DNA from: Canna indica
Lineage: Eukaryota; Streptophyta; Magnoliopsida; Zingiberales; Cannaceae
DNA length: 64,000 bases
Assembly: GCA_034359265.1 (NCBI GenBank)
Contig: CP136893.1
Coordinates: forward strand, 50,479,501 to 50,543,500
Direction: 5' to 3'
Each line of letters starts with the position of its first letter. The first letter of the stretch is position 1. This document shows positions 52,913 through 64,000 of this stretch, in pieces. Position numbers and translations under genes: made by a program. The notes beneath the pieces were generated by a model. It was not told where the DNA came from. It was given only the letters and a program-made list of their open reading frames with translations, and ran no database searches.

Positions 52913-55900
52913 AAGCCGACTGATTGAACTTCAGTGTATCGGCTCGAAAAGCCCAGCAATTTGAGTCCCGAGCGACTCCAGAACTTTCACTGTGATGGGA
53001 GAAGTTGTTAATCGAGTTATTTTTTACAGACTAATGCAAAGAATTGCATGATTTTTTGAATAGAATCTTGAACGAAGCCGACTGATTGAACTTCGGGGTA
53101 TCGGCTCGAAACGCCCAGAAATCTGAGTCCCGAGCGACTCCAGAACTTTCACTGTGATGGGAGAAGTTGTTAATCGAGTTATTTTTTACAGACTAATGCA
53201 AAGAATTGCACGATTTTTCGAATAGAATCTTGAACGAAGCCGACTGATTGAACTTCGGGGTATCGGCTCGAAACGCACAGAAATCTGAGTCCCGAGCGAC
53301 TCCACAACGTTCACTGTGATGGGAGAAGTTGTTAATCGAGTTATTTTTTACAGACTAATGCAAAGAATTGCACGATTTTTCGAATAGAATCTTGAACGAA
53401 GCCGACTGATTGAACTTCGGAGTATCGGCTCGAAACGTCCAGAAATCTGAGTACCGAGCGACTCCAGAACGTTCACTGTGATGGGAGAAGTTGTTAATCG
53501 AGTTATTTTTTACAGACTAATGCAAAGAATTGCACGATTTTTCGAATAGAATCTTGAACGAAGCCGACTGATTGAACTTCGGGGTATCGGCTCGAAACGC
53601 CCAGAAATCTGAGTCCCGAGCGACTCCAGAACTTTCACTATGATGGGAGAAGTTGTTAATCGAGTTATTTTTTAATGACTAATGCAAAGAATTGCACGAT
53701 TTTTCGAATAGAATCTTGAACGAAGCCGACTGATTGAACTTCGGGGTATCGGCTCGAAACGTCCAGAAATTTGAGTCCCGAGCGACTCCAGAACGTTCAC
53801 TGTGATGGGAGAAGTTGTTAATCGAGTTATTTTTTACAGACTAATGCAAAGAATTGCACGATTTTTCGAATAGAATCTTAAACAAAGCCGACTGATTGAA
53901 CTTCGGGGTATCGGCTAGAAAAGCCCAGCAATCTGAGTCCCGAGCGACTCCAGAACTTTCACTGTGATGGGAGAAGTTGTTAATCGAGTTATTTTTTACA
54001 GACTAATGCAAAGAATTGCATGATTTTTCGAATAGAATCTTGAACGAAGACGACTGATTAAACTTCGGGGTATCGGCTCGAAACGCCCAGAAATTTGAGT
54101 CCCGAGCGACTCCAGAACTTTCACTGTGATGGGAGAAGTTGTTAATCGAGTTATTTTTTACAGACTAATGCAAAGAATTGCACGATTTTTCGAATAGAAT
54201 CTTGAACGAAGCCGACTGATTGAACTTCGGGGTATCGGCTCGAAACGCCCAGAAATCTGAGTCCCGAGCGACTCCAGAACTTTCACTGTGATGGGAGAAG
54301 TTGTTAATCGAGTTATTTTTTACAGACTAATGCAAAGAATTGCACGATTTTTCGAATAGAATCTTGAACGAAGCCGACTGATTGAACTTTGGGGTATCGG
54401 CTCGAAACGCCCAGAAATTTGAGTCCCGAGCGACTCCAGAACATTCACTGTGATGGGAGAAGTTGTTAATCGAGTTATTTTTTACAGACTAATGCAAAGA
54501 ATTGCACGATTTTTCGAATAGAATCTTGAACGAAGCCGACTGATTGAACTTCGGGGTATCGGCTCGAAATGCCCAGAAATCTGAGTCCCTAGCGACTCCA
54601 GAACATTCACTGTGATGGGAGAAGTTGTTAATCGAGTTATTTTTTACAGACTAATGCAAAGAATTGCACGATTTTTCGAATAGAATCTTGAACGAAGCCG
54701 ACTGATTGAACTTCGGGGTATCGGCTCGAAACACCCAGAAATCTGAGTCCCGAGCGACTCCAGAACATTCACTGTGATGGGAGAAGTTGTTAATCGAGTT
54801 ATTTTTTACAGACTAATGCAAAGAATTGCACGATTTTTCGAATAGAATCTTAAACAAAGCCGACTGATTGAACTTCAGTGTATCGGCTCGAAAAGCCCAG
54901 CAATTTGAGTCCCGAGCGACTCCAGAACTTTCACTGTGATGGGAGAAGTTGTTAATCGAGTTATTTTTTACAGACTAATGCAAAGAATTGCACGATTTTT
55001 TGAATAGAATCTTGAACGAAGCCGACTGATTGAACTTCGGGGTATCGGCTCGAAACGCCCAGAAATCTGAGTCCCGAGCGACTCCTGAACTTTCACTGTG
55101 ATGGGAGAAGTTGTTAATCGAGTTATTTTTTACAGACTAATGCAAAGAATTGCACGATTTTTCGAATAGAATCTTGAACGAAGCCGACTGATTGAACTTC
55201 GGGGTATCGGCTCGAAACGCACAGAAATCTGAGTCCCGAGCGACTCCACAACGTTCACTGTGATGGGAGAAGTTGTTAATCGAATTATTTTTTACAGACT
55301 AATGCAAAGAATTGCACGATTTTTCGAATAGAATCTTGAACGAAGCCGACTGATTGAACTTCGGTGTATCGGCTCGAAACGTCCAGAAATCTGAGTACCG
55401 AGCGACTCCAGAACGTTCACTGTGATGGGAGAAGTTGTTAATCGAGTTATTTTTTACAGACTAATGCAAAGAATTGCACGATTTTTCGAATAGAATCTTG
55501 AACGAAGCCGACTGATTGAACTTCAGTGTATCGGCTCGAAAAGCCCAGCAATTTGAGTCCCGAGCGACTCCAGAACTTTCACTGTGATGGGAGAAGTTGT
55601 TAATCGAGTTATTTTTTACAGACTAATGCAAAGAATTGCATGATTTTTTGAATAGAATCTTGAACGAAGCCGACTGATTGAACTTCGGGGTATCGGCTCG
55701 AAACGCCCAGAAATCTGAGTCCCGAGCGACTCCAGAACTTTCACTGTGATGGGAGAAGTTGTTAATCGAGTTATTTTTTACAGACTAATGCAAAGAATTG
55801 CACGATTTTTCGAATAGAATCTTGAATGAAGCCGACTGATTGAACTTCGGGGTATCGGCTCGAAACGCACAGAAATCTGAGTCCCGAGCGACTCCACAAC

Positions 55901-58116
55901 GTTCACTGTGATGGGAGAAGTTGTTAATCGAGTTATTTTTTACAGACTAATGCAAAGAATTGCACGATTTTTCGAATAGAATCTTGAACGAAGCCGACTG
56001 ATTGAACTTCGGAGTATCGGCTCGAAACGTCCAGAAATCTGAGTACCGAGCGACTCCAGAACGTTCACTGTGATGGGAGAAGTTGTTAATCGAGTTATTT
56101 TTTACAGACTAATGCAAAGAATTGCACGATTTTTCGAATAGAATCTTGAACGAAGCCGACTGATTGAACTTCGGGGTATCGGCTCGAAACGCCCAGAAAT
56201 CTGAGTCCCGAGCGACTCCAGAACTTTCACTATGATGGGAGAAGTTGTTAATCGAGTTATTTTTTAATGACTAATGCAAAGAATTGCACGATTTTTCGAA
56301 TAGAATCTTGAACGAAGCCGACTGATTGAACTTCGGGGTATCGGCTCGAAACGTCCAGAAATTTGAGTCCCGAGCGACTCCAGAACGTTCACTGTGATGG
56401 GAGAAGTTGTTAATCGAGTTATTTTTTACAGACTAATGCAAAGAATTGCACGATTTTTCGAATAGAATCTTAAACAAAGCCGACTGATTGAACTTCGGGG
56501 TATCGGCTAGAAAAGCCCAGCAATCTGAGTCCCGAGCGACTCCAGAACTTTCACTGTGATGGGAGAAGTTGTTAATCGAGTTATTTTTTACAGACTAATG
56601 CAAAGAATTGCATGATTTTTCGAATAGAATCTTGAACGAAGACGACTGATTAAACTTCGGGGTATCGGCTCGAAACGCCTAGAAATTTGAGTCCCGAGCG
56701 ACTCCAGAACTTTCACTGTGATGGGAGAAGTTGTTAATCGAGTTATTTTTTACAGACTAATGCAAAGAATTGCACGATTTTTCGAATAGAATCTTGAACG
56801 AAGCCGACTGATTGAACTTCGGGGTATCGGCTCGAAACGCCCAGAAATCTGAGTCCCGAGCGACTCCAGAACTTTCACTGTGATGGGAGAAGTTGTTAAT
56901 CGAGTTATTTTTTACAGACTAATGCAAAGAATTGCACGATTTTTCGAATAGAATCTTGAACGAAGCCGACTGATTGAACTTTGGGGTATCGGCTCGAAAC
57001 GCCCAGAAATTTGAGTCCCGAGCGACTCCAGAACATTCACTGTGATGGGAGAAGTTGTTAATCGAGTTATTTTTTACAGACTAATGCAAAGAATTGCACG
57101 ATTTTTCGAATAGAATCTTGAACGAAGCCGACTGATTGAACTTCGGGGTATCGGCTCGAAATGCCCAGAAATCTGAGTCCCTAGCGACTCCAGAACATTC
57201 ACTGTGATGGGAGAAGTTGTTAATCGAGTTATTTTTTACAGACTAATGCAAAGAATTGCACGATTTTTCGAATAGAATCTTGAACGAAGCCGACTGATTG
57301 AACTTCGGGGTATCGGCTCGAAACACCCAGAAATCTGAGTCCCGAGCGACTCCAGAACATTCACTGTGATGGGAGAAGTTGTTAATCGAGTTATTTTTTA
57401 CAGACTAATGCAAAGAATTGCACGATTTTTCGAATAGAATCTTAAACAAAGCCGACTGATTGAACTTCAGTGTATCGGCTCGAAAAGCCCAGCAATTTGA
57501 GTCCCGAGCGACTCCAGAACTTTCACTGTGATGGGAGAAGTTGTTAATCGAGTTATTTTTTACAGACTAATGCAAAGAATTGCACGATTTTTTGAATAGA
57601 ATCTTGAACGAAGCCGACTGATTGAACTTCGGGGTATCGGCTCGAAACGCCCAGAAATCTGAGTCCCGAGCGACTCCTGAACTTTCACTGTGATGGGAGA
57701 AGTTGTTAATCGAGTTATTTTTTACAGACTAATGCAAAGAATTGCACGATTTTTCGAATAGAATCTTGAACGAAGCCGACTGATTGAACTTCGGGGTATC
57801 GGCTCGAAACGCACAGAAATCTGAGTCCCGAGCGACTCCACAACGTTCACTGTGATGGGAGAAGTTGTTAATCGAATTATTTTTTACAGACTAATGCAAA
57901 GAATTGCACGATTTTTCGAATAGAATCTTGAACGAAGCCGACTGATTGAACTTCGGTGTATCGGCTCGAAACGTCCAGAAATCTGAGTACCGAGCGACTC
58001 CAGAACGTTCACTGTGATGGGAGAAGTTGTTAATCGAGTTATTTTTTACAGACTAATGCAAAGAATTGCACGATTTTTCGAATAGAATCTTGAACGAAGC
58101 CGACTGATTGAACTTC
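52913..58116 (+). repeat. Tandem 16-mer HOR, 2592 bp, two copies
   Basis: Offset exactly 16 monomers. Paired private marks: gcatgatttttt (53046/55638), cggagt (53418/56010), tttaatgac (53674/56266), actcctgaac (55081/57673), plus ccctagc and acacccag. The junction is a hybrid monomer at 55402 with G14, G99 and G103 on the left and A124, T126 and A141 on the right, so the crossover fell between its positions 104 and 123. Same length as the 20-29 kb 16-mer but a different monomer order. Confidence 0.93.
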
Positions 58117-59613
58117 GGGGTATCGGCTCGAAACGTCCAGAAATTTGAGTCCCGAGCGACTCCAGAACGTTCACTGTGATGGGAGAAGTTGTTAATCGAG
58201 TTATTTTTTACAGACTAATGCAAAGAATTGCACGATTTTTCGAATAGAATCTTAAACAAAGCCGACTGATTGAACTTCGGGGTATCGGCTAGAAAAGCCC
58301 AGCAATCTGAGTCCCGAGCGACTCCAGAACTTTCACTGTGATGGGAGAAGTTGTTAATCGAGTTATTTTTTACAGACTAATGCAAAGAATTGCACGATTT
58401 TTTGAATAGAATCTTGAACGAAGCCGACTGATTGAACTTCGGGGTATCGGCTCGAAATGCCCAGAAATCTGAGTCCCTAGCGACTCCAGAACATTCACTG
58501 TGATGGGAGAAGTTGTTAATCGAGTTATTTTTTACAGACTAATGCAAAGAATTGCACGATTTTTCGAATAGAATCTTGAACGAAGCCGACTGATTGAACT
58601 TCGGGGTATCGGCTCGAAACACCCAGAAATCTGAGTCCCGAGCGACTCCAGAACATTCACTGTGATGGGAGAAGTTGTTAATCGAGTTATTTTTTACAGA
58701 CTAATGCAAAGAATTGCACGATTTTTCGAATAGAATCTTAAACAAAGCCGACTGATTGAACTTCAGTGTATCGGCTCGAAAAGCCCAGCAATTTGAGTCC
58801 CGAGCGACTCCAGAACTTTCACTGTGATGGGAGAAGTTGTTAATCGAGTTATTTTTTACAGACTAATGCAAAGAATTGCACGATTTTTTGAATAGAATCT
58901 TGAACGAAGCCGACTGATTGAACTTCGGGGTATCGGCTCGAAACGCCCAGAAATCTGAGTCCCGAGCGACTCCTGAACTTTCACTGTGATGGGAGAAGTT
59001 GTTAATCGAGTTATTTTTTACAGACTAATGCAAAGAATTGCACGATTTTTCGAATAGAATCTTGAACGAAGCCGACTGATTGAACTTCGGGGTATCGGCT
59101 CGAAACGCACAGAAATCTGAGTCCCGAGCGACTCCACAACGTTCACTGTGATGGGAGAAGTTGTTAATCGAATTATTTTTTACAGACTAATGCAAAGAAT
59201 TGCACGATTTTTCGAATAGAATCTTGAACGAAGCCGACTGATTGAACTTCGGTGTATCGGCTCGAAACGTCCAGAAATCTGAGTACCGAGCGACTCCAGA
59301 ACGTTCACTGTGATGGGAGAAGTTGTTAATCGAGTTATTTTTTACAGACTAATGCAAAGAATTGCACGATTTTTCGAATAGAATCTTGAACGAAGCCGAC
59401 TGATTAAACTTCGGGGTATCGGCTCGAAACGTCCAGAAATTTGAGTCCCGAGCGACTCCAGAACGTTCACTGTGATGGGAGAAGTTGTTAATCGAGTTAT
59501 TTTTTACAGACTAATGCAAAGAATTGCACGATTTTTCGAATAGAATCTTAAACAAAGCCGACTGATTGAACTTCGGGGTATCGGCTAGAAAAGCCCAGCA
59601 ATCTGAGTCCCGA
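57184..59613 (+). repeat. 8-mer repeat, 1296-bp offset
   Basis: 57184-58317 and 58480-59613 carry the same seven monomers (acacccag marker, K, D, then four with the actcctgaac, ccacaacg/cgaatt, cgtcc and ctagaaaag marks). The monomer between them, at 58318, is a hybrid: T14 and T86 on the left, an aaatgccc tail with ccctagc on the right. It overlaps both the preceding 16-mer and the first unit of the following 6-mer, so it is an intermediate stage between them. Confidence 0.88.
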
Positions 59614-62600
59614 GCGACTCCAGAACTTTCACTGTGATGGGAGAAGTTGTTAATCGAGTTATTTTTTACAGACTAATGCAAAGAATTGCACGATTTTTCG
59701 AATAGAATCTTAATCAAAGCCGACTGATTGAACTTCAGTGTATCGGCTCGAAAAGCCCAGCAATTTGAGTCCCGAGCGACTCCAGAACTTTCACTGTGAT
59801 GGGAGAAGTTGTTAATCGAGTTATTTTTTACAGACTAATGCAAAGAATTGCACGATTTTTTGAATAGAATCTTGAACGAAGCCGACTGATTGAACTTCGG
59901 GGTATCGGCTCGAAACGCCCAGAAATCTGAGTCCCGAGCGACTCCTGAACTTTCACTGTGATGGGAGAAGTTGTTAATCGAGTTATTTTTTACAGACTAA
60001 TGCAAAGAATTGCACGATTTTTCGAATAGAATCTTGAACGAAGCCGACTGATTGAACTTCGGGGTATCGGCTCGAAACGCACAGAAATCTGAGTCCCGAG
60101 CGACTCCACAACGTTCACTGTGATGGGAGAAGTTGTTAATCGAATTATTTTTTACAGACTAATGCAAAGAATTGCACGATTTTTCGAATAGAATCTTGAA
60201 CGAAGCCGACTGATTGAACTTCGGTGTATCGGCTCGAAACGTCCAGAAATCTGAGTACCGAGCGACTCCAGAACGTTCACTGTGATGGGAGAAGTTGTTA
60301 ATCGAGTTATTTTTTACAGACTAATGCAAAGAATTGCACGATTTTTCGAATAGAATCTTGAACGAAGCCGACTGATTGAACTTCGGGGTATCGGCTCGAA
60401 ACGTCCAGAAATTTGAGTCCCGAGCGACTCCAGAACGTTCACTGTGATGGGAGAAGTTGTTAATCGAGTTATTTTTTACAGACTAATGCAAAGAATTGCA
60501 CGATTTTTCGAATAGAATCTTAAACAAAGCCGACTGATTGAACTTCGGGGTATCGGCTAGAAAAGCCCAGCAATCTGAGTCCCGAGCGACTCCAGAACTT
60601 TCACTGTGATGGGAGAAGTTGTTAATCGAGTTATTTTTTACAGACTAATGCAAAGAATTGCACGATTTTTCGAATAGAATCTTAAACAAAGCCGACTGAT
60701 TGAACTTCAGTGTATCGGCTCGAAAAGCCCAGCAATTTGAGTCCCGAGCGACTCCAGAACTTTCACTGTGATGGGAGAAGTTGTTAATCGAGTTATTTTT
60801 TACAGACTAATGCAAAGAATTGCACGATTTTTTGAATAGAATCTTGAACGAAGCCGACTGATTGAACTTCGGGGTATCGGCTCGAAACGCCCAGAAATCT
60901 GAGTCCCGAGCGACTCCTGAACTTTCACTGTGATGGGAGAAGTTGTTAATCGAGTTATTTTTTACAGACTAATGCAAAGAATTGCACGATTTTTCGAATA
61001 GAATCTTGAACGAAGCCGACTGATTGAACTTCGGGGTATCGGCTCGAAACGCACAGAAATCTGAGTCCCGAGCGACTCCACAACGTTCACTGTGATGGGA
61101 GAAGTTGTTAATCGAATTATTTTTTACAGACTAATGCAAAGAATTGCACGATTTTTCGAATAGAATCTTGAACGAAGCCGACTGATTGAACTTCGGTGTA
61201 TCGGCTCGAAACGTCCAGAAATCTGAGTACCGAGCGACTCCAGAACGTTCACTGTGATGGGAGAAGTTGTTAATCGAGTTATTTTTTACAGACTAATGCA
61301 AAGAATTGCACGATTTTTCGAATAGAATCTTGAACGAAGCCGACTGATTGAACTTCGGGGTATCGGCTCGAAACGTCCAGAAATTTGAGTCCCGAGCGAC
61401 TCCAGAACGTTCACTGTGATGGGAGAAGTTGTTAATCGAGTTATTTTTTACAGACTAATGCAAAGAATTGCACGATTTTTCGAATAGAATCTTAAACAAA
61501 GCCGACTGATTGAACTTCGGGGTATCGGCTAGAAAAGCCCAGCAATCTGAGTCCCGAGCGACTCCAGAACTTTCACTGTGATGGGAGAAGTTGTTAATCG
61601 AGTTATTTTTTACAGACTAATGCAAAGAATTGCACGATTTTTCGAATAGAATCTTAAACAAAGCCGACTGATTGAACTTCAGTGTATCGGCTCGAAAAGC
61701 CCAGCAATTTGAGTCCCGAGCGACTCCAGAACTTTCACTGTGATGGGAGAAGTTGTTAATCGAGTTATTTTTTACAGACTAATGCAAAGAATTGCACGAT
61801 TTTTTGAATAGAATCTTGAACGAAGCCGACTGATTGAACTTCGGGGTATCGGCTCGAAACGCCCAGAAATCTGAGTCCCGAGCGACTCCTGAACTTTCAC
61901 TGTGATGGGAGAAGTTGTTAATCGAGTTATTTTTTACAGACTAATGCAAAGAATTGCACGATTTTTCGAATAGAATCTTGAACGAAGCCGACTGATTGAA
62001 CTTCGGGGTATCGGCTCGAAACGCACAGAAATCTGAGTCCCGAGCGACTCCACAACGTTCACTGTGATGGGAGAAGTTGTTAATCGAATTATTTTTTACA
62101 GACTAATGCAAAGAATTGCACGATTTTTCGAATAGAATCTTGAACGAAGCCGACTGATTGAACTTCGGTGTATCGGCTCGAAACGTCCAGAAATCTGAGT
62201 ACCGAGCGACTCCAGAACGTTCACTGTGATGGGAGAAGTTGTTAATCGAGTTATTTTTTACAGACTAATGCAAAGAATTGCACGATTTTTCGAATAGAAT
62301 CTTGAACGAAGCCGACTGATTGAACTTCGGGGTATCGGCTCGAAACGTCCAGAAATTTGAGTCCCGAGCGACTCCAGAACGTTCACTGTGATGGGAGAAG
62401 TTGTTAATCGAGTTATTTTTTACAGACTAATGCAAAGAATTGCACGATTTTTCGAATAGAATCTTAAACAAAGCCGACTGATTGAACTTCGGGGTATCGG
62501 CTAGAAAAGCCCAGCAATCTGAGTCCCGAGCGACTCCAGAACTTTCACTGTGATGGGAGAAGTTGTTAATCGAGTTATTTTTTACAGACTAATGCAAAGA

Positions 62601-63501
62601 ATTGCACGATTTTTCGAATAGAATCTTAAACAAAGCCGACTGATTGAACTTCAGTGTATCGGCTCGAAAAGCCCAGCAATTTGAGTCCCGAGCGACTCCA
62701 GAACTTTCACTGTGATGGGAGAAGTTGTTAATCGAGTTATTTTTTACAGACTAATGCAAAGAATTGCACGATTTTTTGAATAGAATCTTGAACGAAGCCG
62801 ACTGATTGAACTTCGGGGTATCGGCTCGAAACGCCCAGAAATCTGAGTCCCGAGCGACTCCTGAACTTTCACTGTGATGGGAGAAGTTGTTAATCGAGTT
62901 ATTTTTTACAGACTAATGCAAAGAATTGCACGATTTTTCGAATAGAATCTTGAACGAAGCCGACTGATTGAACTTCGGGGTATCGGCTCGAAACGCACAG
63001 AAATCTGAGTCCCGAGCGACTCCACAACGTTCACTGTGATGGGAGAAGTTGTTAATCGAATTATTTTTTACAGACTAATGCAAAGAATTGCACGATTTTT
63101 CGAATAGAATCTTGAACGAAGCCGACTGATTGAACTTCGGTGTATCGGCTCGAAACGTCCAGAAATCTGAGTACCGAGCGACTCCAGAACGTTCACTGTG
63201 ATTGGAGAAGTTGTTAATCGAGTTATTTTTTACAGACTAATGCAAAGAATTGCACGATTTTTCGAATAGAATCTTGAACGAAGCCGACTGATTGAACTTC
63301 GGGGTATCGGCTCGAAACGTCCAGAAATTTGAGTCCCGAGCGACTCCAGAACGTTCACTGTGATGGGAGAAGTTGTTAATCGAGTTATTTTTTACAGACT
63401 AATGCAAAGAATTGCACGATTTTTCGAATAGAATCTTAAACAAAGCCGACTGATTGAACTTCGGGGTATCGGCTAGAAAAGCCCAGCAATCTGAGTCCCG
63501 A
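58642..63501 (+). repeat. Tandem 6-mer HOR, 972 bp, five complete copies
   Basis: Units start at 58642, 59614, 60586, 61558 and 62530; the total is exactly 30 monomers. Each is K, D, actcctgaac monomer (A144 tail), ccacaacg monomer (with cgaattatt and a taccgag junction), G14 monomer with cgtcc/aaattt, and an N-type monomer. The actcctgaac mark recurs at 58969, 59941, 60913, 61885 and 62857. Only a handful of differences were seen: A14 in the first K, gattaaac in the first unit, aatcttaatc near 59711 and gattgg near 63202. This is the most homogeneous part of the window. Confidence 0.95.
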
Positions 63502-64000
63502 GCGACTCCAGAACTTTCACTGTGATGGGAGAAGTTGTTAATCGAGTTATTTTTTACAGACTAATGCAAAGAATTGCACGATTTTTCGAATAGAATCTTG
63601 AACGAAGACGACTGATTGAACTTCGGGGTATCGGCTCGAATTCCCAGAAATTTGAGTCCCGAGCGACTCCAGAACTTTCACTGTGATGGGAGAAGTTGTT
63701 AATCGAGTTATTTTTTACAGACTAATGCAAAGAATTGCACGATTTTTCGAATAGAATCTTGAACGAAGCCGACTGATTGAACTTCGGGGTATCGGCTCGA
63801 AACGCCCAGAAATCTGAGTCCCGAGCGACTCCAGAACTTTCACTGTGATGGGAGAAGTTGTTAATCGAGTTATTTTTTACAGACTAATGCAAAGAATTGC
63901 ACGATTTTTCGAATAGAATCTTGAACGAAGCCGACTGATTGAACTTCGGGGTATCGGCTCGAAACGCCCAGAAATTTGAGTCCCGAGCGACTCCAGAACA
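63502..64000 (+). repeat. Right edge: three monomers and a partial copy
   Basis: The 6-mer order stops here. The monomer at 63502 is 161 bp, with A107 (gaagacg) and an altered tail in which the usual cgaaacgcccag has become cgaattcccag, leaving a GAATTC at 63638-63643. Two ordinary type-a-like monomers follow (63663 and 63825), then 14 bp of another copy. The array evidently continues beyond the window. Confidence 0.9.

Larger units (their letters stand above)
1..64000. repeat. Satellite DNA array, 162-bp monomer, 395 complete copies
   Basis: The whole window is a head-to-tail array of one 162-bp monomer; every copy is in the same orientation. Monomer starts (gcgactcc) lie at 1, 163, 325, 487 and so on, in constant phase except for four single-base deletions, and the last start is at 63987. 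Monomer types are about 93-99% identical to each other, and copies within a higher-order repeat are almost identical. No gene, RNA gene, transposon or unique spacer was seen. A nucleosome-sized monomer in a long higher-order-repeat array is typical of centromeric or pericentromeric satellites; that location is inferred, not shown. The family is not recognised, and strand is arbitrary for a non-coding satellite. Confidence 0.98.

Noticed and set aside
20089..58116. Common origin of the two 2592-bp 16-mers
   Set aside because: The 16-mers at 20-29 kb and 53-58 kb have equal length but different monomer order and private marks, so the equal length looks coincidental.
1..64000. CRISPR array
   Set aside because: The repeat is 162 bp with no unique spacers; variation is by linked substitutions in ordered monomer types, as in satellite DNA.

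Overview
The window is one uninterrupted satellite DNA array and contains no gene. It holds 395 complete head-to-tail copies of a 162-bp monomer plus 14 bp of a 396th. The count closes exactly: the last monomer start is 63987, and 63986 bp plus four single-base deletions (in 46381-46385, in 49296-49300, near 52420 and near 63640) equals 395 x 162. No unique sequence, transposon, RNA gene or orientation switch was seen, and the array runs off both window ends. Monomer coordinates used below start at the G of gcgactcc.

The host is a eukaryote, and the array looks like a centromeric or pericentromeric satellite. The monomer is nucleosome-sized, about 43% GC, and carries 11 CpG against about 7.5 expected from its base composition. 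The lack of CpG depletion argues against a heavily methylated vertebrate or plant genome and is compatible with an insect or other invertebrate. I do not recognise the satellite family and cannot name the species.

About ten monomer types differ from each other by roughly 1-8 of 162 positions. In this annotation they are: a (reference), b (as a, with A14), K, D, M, N, E, g, L, H and d. They are not randomly mixed but follow ordered higher-order repeats (HORs). From left to right: 1-5508 mosaic with a 5-mer (E g a K D); 5509-13932 a 21-monomer block present twice at a 31-monomer offset; 13933-16200 a tandem 7-mer; 16687-21546 a tandem 14-mer; 20089-30294 a 16-mer present three times with a 7- or 8-monomer spacer; 30457-37908 an 18-mer block present twice; 38233-43578 a 9-mer; 44079-49993 a tandem 18-mer of 2915 bp; 49994-52912 mosaic; 52913-58116 a tandem 16-mer; 57184-59613 an 8-mer repeat; and 58642-63501 five perfect-length copies of a 6-mer (972 bp).

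The HOR units are nested and overlapping. Private substitutions and a private 1-bp deletion are copied with the blocks, and hybrid monomers sit at the block junctions. This is the signature of repeated unequal exchange or segmental amplification. The right-hand 6-mer array is the most uniform and so probably the most recent expansion. Diagnostic differences crowd into monomer positions 86-161, while positions 15-85 are nearly invariant; that asymmetry is the best hint of function (a bound or structurally constrained core).
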